Positions 1 through 8,452 are shown, counted from the stretch's first letter. The stretch: DNA of 16,004 nucleotides from Hydrogenophaga sp. (GCA_021154985.1 JAJNQE010000053.1:1-16004); one strand, 5' to 3'. Made by a program: numbers and translations. The notes: generated by a model not told the origin, from the sequence alone.

Positions 1-81
1 TCGGCCGCCGCAGCCAGCACCTCGTTTGACGCCGATTCCACCCTCTTCCCCGACCCCAGCGATCGCCGCAATGGACTTTGA
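1..81 (+). CDS. Probable C-terminal tail of LapA-like (DUF1049) protein, partial
   Basis: Frame 1 is open from the window edge to a TGA at 79-81 and encodes 26 residues ending in DRRNGL. It overlaps the lapB start at 71 by 11 bases, as expected for translational coupling. In many proteobacteria the gene just upstream of lapB is lapA, a small inner-membrane protein with a DUF1049 domain. The visible tail has no domain, so identification rests only on position, the open frame and the overlap. It could instead be non-coding sequence upstream of lapB. Confidence 0.4.
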   Translation, partial: SAAAASTSFDADSTLFPDPSDRRNGL

Positions 82-1216
82 CTTCACCTGGCTGCTGTGG
101 GGCCTGCCCCTGGCGTTTGCAGCGGGCTGGGGCGCTTCCCGCCTGGACCTTCGTCAGTGGCGCATGGAAAGCCGCCAAGCCCCCAAGGCCTACTTTCGTG
201 GCCTGAACCACCTGCTCAACGAACAACAGGATCAGGCCATCGATGCCTTCATCGAAGCCGTGCAGGGCGACCCCGACACGGCCGAGCTGCACTTCGCTCT
301 GGGCAACCTGTTCCGCCGCCGTGGCGACTACGACCGTGCGGTGCGCGTGCATGAACACCTGCTCTCGCGCGCCGACCTCTGCAGCAAGGACCGCGACCGC
401 GCGCAGCACGCACTGGCACTCGACTTCCTCAGGGCCGGCCTGCTGGACCGGGCCGAGGCGGCTCTCAACAAGCTGCAGGGCTCGGCGTTCGAGGGCGAGG
501 CGTTGATGGCGCTGCTGGGCATCTACGAGCGCTCGCGCGACTGGGCACGTGCCCGGACGATCGCCGAACGTCTGGAAACCGCCGAGCAGGGCAGCTTTGC
601 GCCGCGGCTGGCGCACTACCTCTGCGAGCAAGCCGAGATCGCACAACGCGCGGGCGACGCTCCAGGGGCCCTGGCTTTGCTGCAGGAGGCGGTCCAGCGC
701 GCGCCCCAGCTGGCCCGGGGCTGGATGGCGCTCTCTGCCCTGCGGGCACAAACGGGCGAGACGTCTGCGGCTTTCGATGCGCTGATGCAACTCATCCGCC
801 ATGCACCGCAATACCTGCCACTGGCTGCGCAACAGTTCGCCGCACTGGCTCGCCAAAGCGGGCGCGAAGCCGAAGCCGTGGCACAGCTGCAAGCCAGCCA
901 CGACCGGGCCGCGTCGGTGGATGTGACCGAGGCGCTGGCCTCGCTGAGCGCGGACGCTCCCTCGGCGCGAGCTCGCTATTTGAATCACCTCGAGCGTGAG
1001 CCTTCGCTGGTGATCACAGCGCAGTGGCTGGCGGGGGAAACCCTGTCAGACGGATCGGCGCAAGAACGCGTGATGCGAGCGCTGGACCAAGCCAGCGCAC
1101 CCCTCAAGCGCTACCGCTGCGCGGCCTGTGGCTTCGAGGCACGCCAGCACTTCTGGCAGTGCCCTGGCTGCCAGGCCTGGGACAGTTACCCGGCCCGCAG
1201 GGTGGAAGAGCTTTGA
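71..1216 (+). CDS. lapB: Lipopolysaccharide assembly protein LapB (YciM)
   Basis: This 381-residue protein matches LapB, an inner-membrane-anchored protein facing the cytoplasm that adjusts lipopolysaccharide synthesis by promoting FtsH-dependent turnover of LpxC (known for the E. coli protein, about 389 residues). Seen here: an N-terminal membrane segment (about residues 5-20, starting MDFDFTWLLWG), a RxAPKAYFRGLNHLLNEQ-type start of the TPR array, several TPR repeats across residues 40-330, and a C-terminal rubredoxin-like metal knuckle with Cys350, Cys353, Cys364 and Cys367. I chose the ATG at 71. An upstream in-frame TTG at 26 would add 15 Pro/Ser-rich residues ahead of the membrane segment and is less likely. 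No clear Shine-Dalgarno precedes the ATG, consistent with coupling to the upstream reading frame. It converges with the oxoprolinase gene, with only 10 bases between the stop codons. Confidence 0.93.
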   Translation: MDFDFTWLLWGLPLAFAAGWGASRLDLRQWRMESRQAPKAYFRGLNHLLNEQQDQAIDAFIEAVQGDPDTAELHFALGNLFRRRGDYDRAVRVHEHLLSRADLCSKDRDRAQHALALDFLRAGLLDRAEAALNKLQGSAFEGEALMALLGIYERSRDWARARTIAERLETAEQGSFAPRLAHYLCEQAEIAQRAGDAPGALALLQEAVQRAPQLARGWMALSALRAQTGETSAAFDALMQLIRHAPQYLPLAAQQFAALARQSGREAEAVAQLQASHDRAASVDVTEALASLSADAPSARARYLNHLEREPSLVITAQWLAGETLSDGSAQERVMRALDQASAPLKRYRCAACGFEARQHFWQCPGCQAWDSYPARRVEEL

Positions 1217-1226
1217 CGCTCAGGCG

Positions 1227-4200
1227 CTACGGTTTTCCGTAACCACCACCGCCAGGCGTGTGGATCTCGAAGATGTCACCGGGCTTCATCTCGGCCTGAC
1301 CGATGTGCTCCAGTGCTTCGACCGATCCATCTGATCGCACGACGCGGTTGATGCCCACCTGCCCAGCTTGCCCGCCAGCCATGCCGAAGGCGCCGTGCAA
1401 CCGGCCGTTGGACAAGATGCTGGCGGTCATGTCTTCGAGGAAACGCACACGCCGCACGCCGCCGTGGCCACCGTGCCAGCGGCCTGAGCCACCCGAGCCT
1501 TCGCGGATCTCGTAGCTCTCCAGTCGCACCGGGAAACGGAACTCGAGCACTTCGGGATCGGTCAGGCGCGAGTTGGTCATGTGGGTCTGCACCACGCTCG
1601 TGCCGTCAAAACCCTCACCCGCGCCGCTGCCGCCCGAGATGGTCTCGTAGTACTGGTGCCTTGCGTTGCCGAAGGTGAAGTTGTTCATGGTGCACTGGCT
1701 CGCCGCCATCACACCCAGCGCGCCGTACAACGCATTGGTGATGCAACTGGACGTTTCCACGTTGCCCGCCACCACCGAGGCCGGTGGGTTGGGGTTGAGC
1801 ATGGAGCCCGGCGGGATGATCACCTTGAGCGGCTTGAGACAACCCGCATTGAGCGGAATATCGTCGTCCACCAGCGTGCGGAAAACATAAAGCACCGCCG
1901 CCATGCACACCGCCGTGGGCGCATTGAAGTTGTTGGTCTGCTGGGCCGAGGTGCCGGTGAAATCGATCTCCGCGCTGCGCTGCGCAGCGTTCACCCGCAC
2001 CGCCACCTGGATCTGCGCACCGTTGTCCAGCGGCAGCGTGAAAGTGCCATCTTTCAGGCGCGTGATCACGCGGCGCACCGATTCTTCCGCGTTGTCCTGC
2101 ACATGACGCATGTAGGCTTGAACCACGTCAAGCCCGAACTGCTCCACCATCTTGCGCAGTTCCTGCACACCCTTTTCATTGGCGGCGATCTGGGCCTTCA
2201 GGTCGGCCATGTTCTGCTGCGGGTTGCGGCTTGGAAACTCGCCGCTCTGCAACAGCGCCACCATTTCGGCTTCGCGCAACACGCCGCGGTCCACCAGCTT
2301 CACGTTGTTGATCTGCACGCCCTCTTCTTCAATGCGCGTGGAGAACGGCGGCATGGAACCCGGCGTGGTGCCGCCGATGTCGGCGTGGTGGCCGCGTGAA
2401 CCCACGTAAAACGTGGGTTCTCCGCCCAGGTAAACCGGCGTGATCACGGTCACATCGGGCAGGTGCGTGCCGCCGTGGTACGGATCGTTCAGCGCATACA
2501 CATCACCGGGCTGCATCTTGCCGGCGTTCTCGCGGATCACGGTCTTGATGCTCTCGCCCATGGAGCCCAGGTGCACCGGCATGTGCGGCGCGTTGGCAAT
2601 GAGGTTGCCTTCGGCATCGAACAGCGCGCACGAAAAATCGAGCCGCTCCTTGATGTTGACCGAGTAGGCGGTGTTCTGCAGTTGCAGACCCATCTGCTCG
2701 GCGATGTTCATGAACAGGTTGTTGAACACCTCCAGCAGCACCGGGTCCACCGTCGTGCCCACGGCGTAGGTCACGGTGCGCGGGACACGGCGGTCGAGCA
2801 CCAGGTGATCGAGTGCGGTCAGCACGGCTTCCCAGCCGGGCTCAACCACGGTCGTGGCGTTCTTCTCGGCAATGATTGCCGGGCCCGGAATCACATCGCC
2901 CGGGCGCAGATCCTCGCGCACCACCAGCGCGGCGTCGAGCCACTGGCCTCCGCAGTACATGCGCACGGTTTCGCGCCGTGGCACTTCGCGCGGCTCGTGC
3001 GTCTCGTGGCGAGGTTCGTCTGGCGCGTCGCCCGCCACCACCGCTTCGACCGACACCGCCTCCACCACCAGGCGTTTGCCCTGCATGAGGAAGGCAAAGC
3101 GTTGGCGGTACGCGGCCTCGAAGCCGGCCTGGACCGCGGCCAGGTCACCGAACGGCACCACCAGGGCCGAGTCGCTGCCCTCGTAGCGCACATGCACCCG
3201 GTGGTGCACGGTGGCCTCGCCCGCATTCACCTGCTGGCGCTGCAGCTCCGCCTGCGCGGCGCGGGCCAGCGCGTCGAGTTTCTCGGCAATCAAGGGCAGC
3301 GAAGATGCCACCAGTGGCAGTTCGATCGCCTGTTCGCGGATCACGTTCTGCTCGGCCAGGCCCATGCCGTAGGCGCTGAGCACCCCGGCCAGCGGGTGCA
3401 CGAACACCCGCGTCATGCCCAGCGCATCGGCCACCAGACAGGCGTGTTGCCCGCCGGCACCACCGAAACACTGCAGCGTGTAACGCGTGACGTCGTAACC
3501 GCGCGCCACCGAGATCTTCTTGATCGCGTTGGCCATCTGCTGCACCGCGATGTTGATGAAACCTTCAGCCACCTCTTCAGGAGGCCGACCGGTTTGCTGC
3601 GCCAGTTCGCCGAACTTCGCCTGCACGGCCTCCAGGCTCAACGCCTCGTCCGCCCGGGGGCCGAACACTTTCGGAAAGTGGTGCGGCTGGATCTTGCCGG
3701 TCATCACGTTCGCATCGGTCACGGCCAGCGGTCCGCCGCGGCGGTAGCTCGCCGGCCCCGGGTTGGCGCCCGCGCTCTCGGGTCCGACGCGAAAGCGCGA
3801 GCCATCAAACGCGAGGATCGAGCCGCCACCGGCCGCCACTGTGTGGATGCTCATCATGGGCGCGCGCATGCGCACACCGGCCACCTGCGTCTCGAACTCG
3901 CGCTCGAATTCGCCCGCGTAGTGCGACACATCGGTGGAAGTACCCCCCATGTCGAAGCCGATCACCTTGTGCTGCCCAGCCAGGCCTGCGGTGCGCGCCA
4001 TGCCGACGATGCCGCCCGCCGGGCCGGAAAGAATCGCGTCCTTGCCCTGAAAAGCGCGCGCATCGGTGAGGCCCCCGGAGGACTGCATGAAAAACAGCTT
4101 GACGCCCGGCATCTCGCCGGCCACCTGCTCCACGTAGCGACGCAGGATGGGCGACAGATAGGCGTCGACCACCGTGGTGTCGCCCCGGCTCACGAACTTC

Positions 4201-4826
4201 ATCATCGGGCTGGTCTCAAACGAGGTGCTGATCTGCGTGAAGCCAATCTCGCGCGCGATGCGGGCCGCTGCCTGTTCGTGTGCGGTGAAGCGGTAACCGT
4301 GCATGAACACGATGGCCACGCTGCGCAGACCCCGGCCGTGAGCCGCCTGCAGATCGGCGCGCAAGGCGTTTTCGTCCAGCGCCTGCAGCACATCGCCATG
4401 TGCACCGAGGCGCTCTTGTGCCTCGATCACGTCGCTGTACAGCAGCTCCGGCAGCGCGATGCGGCGGTCGAACAGGCGCGGGCGGTTCTGGTAAGCAATG
4501 CGCAGCGCGTCGCGGAAACCGCGCGTGGTCACGAGCAGTGTGGGCTCGCCCTTGCGCTCGAGCAGCGCATTCGTGGCCACGGTGGTGCCCATCTTCACGC
4601 ACTCCACCAGCTCGGGCGTCACAGGCTCACCGGCTTGCAGCCCCAGCAGGTGGCGAATGCCCGCCACCGCCGCATCGCGGTACTGCTCGGGATTTTCCGA
4701 CAGCAGTTTGTGGGTGATGAGCGTGCCATCGGGGCGCTTGCCAACGATGTCGGTGAAGGTGCCGCCGCGGTCAATCCAGAACTGCCAGCGGGGGTCGATG
4801 CGTGGGGTCGAGGTCATGGTGTTCAC
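1227..4826 (-). CDS. Fused hydantoinase A/B family protein (5-oxoprolinase type)
   Basis: A 1199-residue fusion of a HyuA-type and a HyuB-type domain, the arrangement of ATP-dependent 5-oxoprolinase (eukaryotic OPLAH is about 1290 residues). The family opens cyclic amides such as 5-oxoproline or hydantoins using ATP. The N-terminal half (about residues 12-685) shows the acetate-kinase-like ATPase signatures DRGGTFTD (residues 19-26), MGTTVATNALLERKG and, near residue 290, FDMGGTSTD. The HyuB half starts near residue 693 (VDPVLLEVFNN) and contains NDPYHGGTHLPDV and a glycine-rich end, TPGGGGYGKP. The start is a GTG whose first bases overlap the stop of the upstream MarR gene (GTGA, 4 bases), so the two are probably translationally coupled; an in-frame ATG at 4817 is the alternative start. 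The exact substrate cannot be read from sequence; N-methylhydantoin or other cyclic amides remain possible. The divergent TRAP transporter suggests an imported organic acid. Confidence 0.88.
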   Translation of the reverse strand: MNTMTSTPRIDPRWQFWIDRGGTFTDIVGKRPDGTLITHKLLSENPEQYRDAAVAGIRHLLGLQAGEPVTPELVECVKMGTTVATNALLERKGEPTLLVTTRGFRDALRIAYQNRPRLFDRRIALPELLYSDVIEAQERLGAHGDVLQALDENALRADLQAAHGRGLRSVAIVFMHGYRFTAHEQAAARIAREIGFTQISTSFETSPMMKFVSRGDTTVVDAYLSPILRRYVEQVAGEMPGVKLFFMQSSGGLTDARAFQGKDAILSGPAGGIVGMARTAGLAGQHKVIGFDMGGTSTDVSHYAGEFEREFETQVAGVRMRAPMMSIHTVAAGGGSILAFDGSRFRVGPESAGANPGPASYRRGGPLAVTDANVMTGKIQPHHFPKVFGPRADEALSLEAVQAKFGELAQQTGRPPEEVAEGFINIAVQQMANAIKKISVARGYDVTRYTLQCFGGAGGQHACLVADALGMTRVFVHPLAGVLSAYGMGLAEQNVIREQAIELPLVASSLPLIAEKLDALARAAQAELQRQQVNAGEATVHHRVHVRYEGSDSALVVPFGDLAAVQAGFEAAYRQRFAFLMQGKRLVVEAVSVEAVVAGDAPDEPRHETHEPREVPRRETVRMYCGGQWLDAALVVREDLRPGDVIPGPAIIAEKNATTVVEPGWEAVLTALDHLVLDRRVPRTVTYAVGTTVDPVLLEVFNNLFMNIAEQMGLQLQNTAYSVNIKERLDFSCALFDAEGNLIANAPHMPVHLGSMGESIKTVIRENAGKMQPGDVYALNDPYHGGTHLPDVTVITPVYLGGEPTFYVGSRGHHADIGGTTPGSMPPFSTRIEEEGVQINNVKLVDRGVLREAEMVALLQSGEFPSRNPQQNMADLKAQIAANEKGVQELRKMVEQFGLDVVQAYMRHVQDNAEESVRRVITRLKDGTFTLPLDNGAQIQVAVRVNAAQRSAEIDFTGTSAQQTNNFNAPTAVCMAAVLYVFRTLVDDDIPLNAGCLKPLKVIIPPGSMLNPNPPASVVAGNVETSSCITNALYGALGVMAASQCTMNNFTFGNARHQYYETISGGSGAGEGFDGTSVVQTHMTNSRLTDPEVLEFRFPVRLESYEIREGSGGSGRWHGGHGGVRRVRFLEDMTASILSNGRLHGAFGMAGGQAGQVGINRVVRSDGSVEALEHIGQAEMKPGDIFEIHTPGGGGYGKP

Positions 4827-5365
4827 AAAGAAGCGGCAGAGCGGGCTGCCTGGTCGTAAATGCCGGAGAGCACACGCAGCAGGCGCGCGAGTTCTCCGAT
4901 GTCGTGGTTGAGTGCGTCGTCGGCCTTGAGGGCGTTGATGAGGCAGCTGTCACGGATTTCGCGGTAGCGCAACACATACGCCTTGCCCGCTTCGGTGGGA
5001 CCGTAGGTGACTTCCTTGCCGTTCTTGCTGGAGACCACCACCCCCAGCGCCTGCAGCTTCTTCAGGGCGTAGTTGATGAGGTGCGTGTCTTCCACATTCA
5101 TGATGAAAGCGATGTCGGCCAGGCGTTTGTCGCGGGCGCGGTGCGTCACGTGGTGCAGCACCAGCACGTCCAGCGCTGTGAGGTCTTTCAGACCCGCCGC
5201 ACTCATGCAGTGCACCACCCACCGGTGGAAGGCGTTGCCCGAGACGATGAGGCCGAATTCGAACTCGCTCATCTCTGCGCTGTGCGGCGACACCAGGTGC
5301 GCAGACGACACGATGGGCTGCGATGGTGCGGCGGCTGGCTTGGTGCTTGCTTTGGTACGGGCCAT
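4823..5365 (-). CDS. MarR-like winged-helix transcriptional regulator
   Basis: A 180-residue protein with a winged-helix core at about residues 55-135: a helix-turn-helix stretch (DKRLADIAFIMNVEDTHLINYALKK region), then a hydrophobic strand and basic wing (VVVSSKNGKEVTYGPTEAG). It resembles the MarR-type regulators often found beside catabolic genes. The first 30 residues are a low-complexity Ala/Ser/Pro/Lys extension and may be disordered. An in-frame ATG at 5272 (residue 32) is an alternative start, and neither start has a strong Shine-Dalgarno. The gene overlaps the oxoprolinase gene by 4 bases and diverges from the TRAP operon across 170 bases, so it is the natural candidate to control both. 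The effector is unknown, perhaps the oxoprolinase substrate. Family assignment is good; the control role is inferred. Confidence 0.8.
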   Translation of the reverse strand: MARTKASTKPAAAPSQPIVSSAHLVSPHSAEMSEFEFGLIVSGNAFHRWVVHCMSAAGLKDLTALDVLVLHHVTHRARDKRLADIAFIMNVEDTHLINYALKKLQALGVVVSSKNGKEVTYGPTEAGKAYVLRYREIRDSCLINALKADDALNHDIGELARLLRVLSGIYDQAARSAASL

Positions 5366-5535
5366 GGTGTTGGATGCCTTGAAGCGATGCGGCGCAGTTT
5401 ATGTTTTTTGCTGACGATTTGCCAATAATTTGTTGACATACAGGGAAAATACCGATCACACTTCGCCCGCTCGCCGATAGAGTCCATCCGCTGCCCTGTC
5501 CCTCAGTCCCCACTCAATTCAACGGAGCCTTCAAC
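5366..5535. promoter_or_regulatory. Divergent control region, regulator/oxoprolinase versus TRAP operon
   Basis: A 170-base intergenic stretch, A/T-richer than its neighbours between about 5397 and 5460. On the minus strand, TTGGCA (5425-5420) and CATAAA (5403-5398) are separated by 16 bases, a plausible sigma-70 promoter for the MarR-like gene. On the plus strand, TTGACA at 5433-5438 is a perfect -35 hexamer, but the -10 after 17 bases (TCACAC, 5456-5461) is poor, as expected for a regulated promoter. A GGAG at 5523-5526 serves as Shine-Dalgarno for the binding-protein gene. Promoter positions are by eye only. Confidence 0.45.
5420..5438. promoter_or_regulatory. Candidate operator dyad TGCCAA-N7-TTGACA
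   Basis: TGCCAA (5420-5425) and TTGACA (5433-5438) form an inverted repeat with one mismatch and a 7-base spacer. The dyad contains both proposed -35 hexamers (the minus-strand one in its left arm, the plus-strand one in its right arm). A bound winged-helix dimer would block both divergent promoters. The length suits a MarR-type dimer. Binding is inferred. Confidence 0.35.
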
Positions 5536-6510
5536 ATGAAACGTCGCCTGTTCAGCGTCACCCTGGCCGCCTCTGCGCTGGCCCTGAGCCTGCCCGCCAC
5601 CGCCCAGACCAAGTGGGACCTGCCCGCTGCCTACCCGGCCACCAACTTCCACTCGGTCAACCTGGCTGCGTTTGCAGCCGACGTTCAAAAAGCCACTGGC
5701 GGCAAGCTGCAGATCACGGTTCACCCCGGCGCATCGCTGTTCAAGGCACCCGAGATCAAGCGCGCCGTGCAAGGTGGCCAAGCCCAGATGGGTGAGATCC
5801 TGCTGGCCGCGTACCAGAACGAATGGCAGATGTTCGGCGCCGACGGCCTGCCGTTTCTGGCCACCAGCTACGCCGATTCCATGAAGCTGTACCAGGCGCA
5901 GAAACCCATCCTGGAAAAGAAGCTCGCCGAACAAGGCATGACCCTGCTCTACACCGTGGCCTGGCCACCGCAGGGCATCTACAGCAAGAAGCCGGTGACC
6001 AGCGCGGCCGACCTCAAGGGCAGCAAGTGGCGCGCGTACAGCCCGGCCACCTCGCGCATCGCCGAACTGGTGGGCGCCCAGCCCGTCACGGTGCAGGCCG
6101 CCGAGCTGTCGCAGGCGCTGGCCACCGGTGCGGTCGAGACCAACATGACCTCGGGCGCCACCGGTGTGGACAGCAAGCTGTATGAACACCTGAAGTTCTA
6201 TTACGACGTGCAGGCCTGGCTGCCGAAGAACGCGGTCATCGTGAACAAGCGCGCCTTTGATGCGCTGGACAAGCCCACGCAAGACGCGCTGCGCAAGGCC
6301 GGGGCTGATGCCGAAGCGCGCGGCTGGGCCGCCTCGCAAAAGGTCAACACCGACACGCTGGCCATCCTCAAGACCAACGGCATGGCGGTGGAGCCGCCGT
6401 CCGCTGCGCTCAAGGCCGACATGCAGAAAGTGGGCGAGACCATGCTCAAGGAATGGCTTGAGAAAGCCGGCCCCGATGGCCAGGCCATGCTCGACGCGTA
6501 CAGGAAGTAA
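5536..6510 (+). CDS. dctP: TRAP transporter solute-binding protein (DctP family)
   Basis: A 324-residue periplasmic binding protein of a tripartite ATP-independent periplasmic (TRAP) transporter, which hands an organic acid to the membrane permease. Residues 1-23 are a clear signal peptide (MKRR, hydrophobic core, cleavage likely at ATA/Q). The mature part has the DctP fold pattern, including KWRAYSPATSRIAELVGAQPV; Arg166 occupies the place of the conserved arginine that pairs with the substrate carboxylate in this family. ELSQALATGAVETNMTS is the usual hinge-region pattern. Length is typical. A GGAG lies 9 bases upstream of the ATG. It is the first gene of the operon with the two permease genes, but a repeat-filled gap of 129 bases follows. 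The symbol denotes the family; C4-dicarboxylate is not implied. Linkage to an oxoprolinase suggests 5-oxoproline or a related acid (inference). Confidence 0.9.
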   Translation: MKRRLFSVTLAASALALSLPATAQTKWDLPAAYPATNFHSVNLAAFAADVQKATGGKLQITVHPGASLFKAPEIKRAVQGGQAQMGEILLAAYQNEWQMFGADGLPFLATSYADSMKLYQAQKPILEKKLAEQGMTLLYTVAWPPQGIYSKKPVTSAADLKGSKWRAYSPATSRIAELVGAQPVTVQAAELSQALATGAVETNMTSGATGVDSKLYEHLKFYYDVQAWLPKNAVIVNKRAFDALDKPTQDALRKAGADAEARGWAASQKVNTDTLAILKTNGMAVEPPSAALKADMQKVGETMLKEWLEKAGPDGQAMLDAYRK

Positions 6511-6511
6511 T

Positions 6512-6590
6512 ACCCCGCCGCGCTCCGCGCGACCCCCTCAAGGGGGCGGCACCTGCGGCCTGGCAGAGCCAGTGCCGCGGTGCCCGCTGG
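6512..6590 (+). repeat. REP-like palindromic intergenic element
   Basis: Directly after the binding-protein stop codon lie three nested inverted repeats. CGCG-CTC-CGCG occupies 6519-6529. A C/G hairpin CCCCC-TCAA-GGGGG occupies 6533-6546. A long stem occupies 6548-6584, with GGCACC pairing to GGTGCC, GCGGC to GCCGC and CTGGC to GCCAG, a 3-base loop, and one bulged base on each side. No T-run follows, so it is not a standard terminator. The composition resembles palindromic elements I recall as common between genes of Comamonadaceae. It probably folds in the mRNA between binding-protein and permease genes and may stabilise the upstream message or reduce read-through. Confidence 0.65.
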
Positions 6591-6639
6591 GTTGGGCCCG
6601 GGCATGCGCAACGGGTCACTCTTTTGAAATCATTTCCCC

Positions 6640-7143
6640 ATGCGCAAATTCCTCGATTCCCTCTACCTCGGTGCGGCCTGGCTGGCTGCGCTGTTCATGA
6701 TCGGCGTGCTGGTCATGGTGCTGCTCTCCATGCTGGGGCGCATGCTGCAGTTTTACGTGCCGGGCACCGACGCCTACGCCGGCTATGCCATGGCCGGTGC
6801 GGGCTTTCTGGCGCTGGCGCACACGCTCAAAAGCGGTGAACACATCCGCGTGACGCTGATCATCGGCAAGCTCACCGGCGGCGCGCGGCGCGGGCTGGAG
6901 CTGTGGTCGCTCACGGTCGCGGTGCTGCTGGCAGGCCTGCTCGCGTTTTACGCCTGGCGCCTGTCGTGGCAATCGCACCAGTTCCACGACATCTCCACCT
7001 CGGCCGACGCCACACCGCTGTGGATTCCGCAAATCCTGATGGCCGTGGGCACCACGGTGCTGCTGATCGCCTTCATCGACGAGTGGGTGCTGGAGCTCCG
7101 GCACAAGCGCTCGCACGGCCACGCGGAGACCCGCCATGAATGA
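6640..7143 (+). CDS. dctQ: TRAP transporter small permease (DctQ family)
   Basis: A 167-residue integral membrane protein with four predicted transmembrane segments (about residues 11-33, 45-65, 85-107 and 128-150), the standard topology and length of the DctQ subunit that joins the large permease in TRAP transporters. The stretch AGAGFLALAHTLKSGEHIRV around residues 50-70 matches the family's conserved cytoplasmic loop. The C-terminus is basic and histidine-rich. The ATG at 6640 has no clear Shine-Dalgarno (preceded by TTTCCCC). The end overlaps the large-permease start by 8 bases, so those two are translationally coupled. It belongs to the operon with the binding protein. Confidence 0.9.
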   Translation: MRKFLDSLYLGAAWLAALFMIGVLVMVLLSMLGRMLQFYVPGTDAYAGYAMAGAGFLALAHTLKSGEHIRVTLIIGKLTGGARRGLELWSLTVAVLLAGLLAFYAWRLSWQSHQFHDISTSADATPLWIPQILMAVGTTVLLIAFIDEWVLELRHKRSHGHAETRHE

Positions 7144-8431
7144 ACTGCTCGTCACCTCGCTCCTGATCTTGGCGCTGTTTGCCCTGCTGGGCAGCGGTGT
7201 GTGGATCGGCCTCACGCTCGCTGGCGTGGCCTGGATCGGCATGGAGCTTTTTTCTTCGCGCCCGGCGGGCGACGCCATGGCCATCACCATCTGGGGCTCG
7301 GCCAGCAGCTGGACGCTGACCGCGCTGCCGCTGTTCGTGTGGATGGGCGAGATCCTGTTCCGCACCAAGTTGTCGGAGAGCATGTTCCGGGGCCTGGCAC
7401 CCTGGGTGAACGCCCTGCCCGGCCGCCTGCTGCACACCAACATCCTGGGCAGCACCATTTTTGCAGCGGTCTCGGGTTCGTCGGCCGCCACCTGCGCGAC
7501 CATCGGCAAGATGAGCATTCCCGAGCTCACCAAGCGTGGCTACCCCGCCGAGAAGATCGTGGGCTCGCTCGGTGGCGCGAGCACGCTGGGCCTGCTGATC
7601 CCGCCCTCGATCATCATGATCGTCTACGGCGTGGCGGCCGAGGTGTCGATCGCGAAGCTGTTCGTGGCGGGTGTGTTGCCCGGCCTCATGCTGGCCGGGT
7701 TGTTCAGTGGCCATTTGATGATCTGGGCGCTGCTCAACCCGAAACAGGTGCCCAAGAGCGACGTGAGCATGACGCTGGCGCAAAAGCTGAGCGAGTCGCG
7801 CCACCTGATCCCGGTGATCCTGCTCATCGGCGGCGTGATCGGCACCATCTACACCGGCATCGCCACCGCCACCGAAGCGGCGGCCGTGGGCGTGGTGGGT
7901 GCGCTCATTCTCTCGGCCGCGCAAGGCTCGCTGAACTGGACCACCTTCCGCGACTCGCTGCTGGGCGCCACACGCCTGTATTGCATGATCGCGCTGATCC
8001 TCGCGGGTGCGGCCTTCCTCACGCTGGCCATGGGCTACATCGGTCTGCCGCGCCACCTCGCCGAGTTCGTCACCGGCCTGGGTCTGTCGCCTGGCGTGCT
8101 GCTGCTGGCGCTCGCGCTGTTCTACATCCTGCTCGGCTGCTTCCTGGACGGCATCTCCATGATTGTGCTGACCATGGGCGTGATCCTGCCCACCGTCACC
8201 GCCGCCGGCATCGACCTGATCTGGTTCGGCATCTTCGTGGTGATCGTGGTTGAAATGGCGCAGATCACGCCGCCCGTGGGCTTCAACCTGTTTGTGCTGC
8301 AGGGCATGACCAAGCGCGAAATCACCTGGATCGCCAAGGTCTGCATGCCCTACTTCTTCCTCATGGTGCTGGCCGTCATGCTGCTGTGGTGGTTTCCGCA
8401 GATCGTGACCTGGCTGCCCTCCAGGATGTGA
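7136..8431 (+). CDS. dctM: TRAP transporter large permease (DctM family)
   Basis: A 431-residue polytopic membrane protein, the cation-coupled transport channel of the TRAP system. Family hallmarks visible: GSSAATCATIGKMSIPELTKRGY (about residues 115-138) followed by LGLLIPPSIIMIVYG, and a second inverted copy near the C-terminus (LGCFLDGISMIVLTMGVILP, then EMAQITPPVGFNLFVLQG). About 11-12 hydrophobic segments fit the family. The ATG lies inside the last codons of the small-permease gene. It is the last gene of the operon, closed by the terminator at 8453-8488. The substrate is probably an organic acid related to the neighbouring oxoprolinase (inferred from context only). Confidence 0.93.
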   Translation: MNELLVTSLLILALFALLGSGVWIGLTLAGVAWIGMELFSSRPAGDAMAITIWGSASSWTLTALPLFVWMGEILFRTKLSESMFRGLAPWVNALPGRLLHTNILGSTIFAAVSGSSAATCATIGKMSIPELTKRGYPAEKIVGSLGGASTLGLLIPPSIIMIVYGVAAEVSIAKLFVAGVLPGLMLAGLFSGHLMIWALLNPKQVPKSDVSMTLAQKLSESRHLIPVILLIGGVIGTIYTGIATATEAAAVGVVGALILSAAQGSLNWTTFRDSLLGATRLYCMIALILAGAAFLTLAMGYIGLPRHLAEFVTGLGLSPGVLLLALALFYILLGCFLDGISMIVLTMGVILPTVTAAGIDLIWFGIFVVIVVEMAQITPPVGFNLFVLQGMTKREITWIAKVCMPYFFLMVLAVMLLWWFPQIVTWLPSRM

Positions 8432-8452
8432 AGTCGCCATCCCCTAAGATGC

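Noticed and set aside
26..70. TTG at 26 as the lapB start
   Set aside because: It adds 15 Pro/Ser/Ala residues before the membrane anchor and lacks a ribosome site. The ATG at 71 gives the usual LapB N-terminus.
2463..4859. Open reading frame of 798 codons on the plus strand opposite the oxoprolinase gene
   Set aside because: It is an antisense shadow of a G/C-rich gene. Its composition (very rich in His, Arg, Gln, Ala) is typical of such shadows, and the minus-strand gene has clear family motifs throughout.
7073..8440. Minus-strand reading frame of 455 codons over the TRAP large permease
   Set aside because: Extremely His/Gln/Arg-rich and antisense to a canonical DctM protein; no independent start signal.
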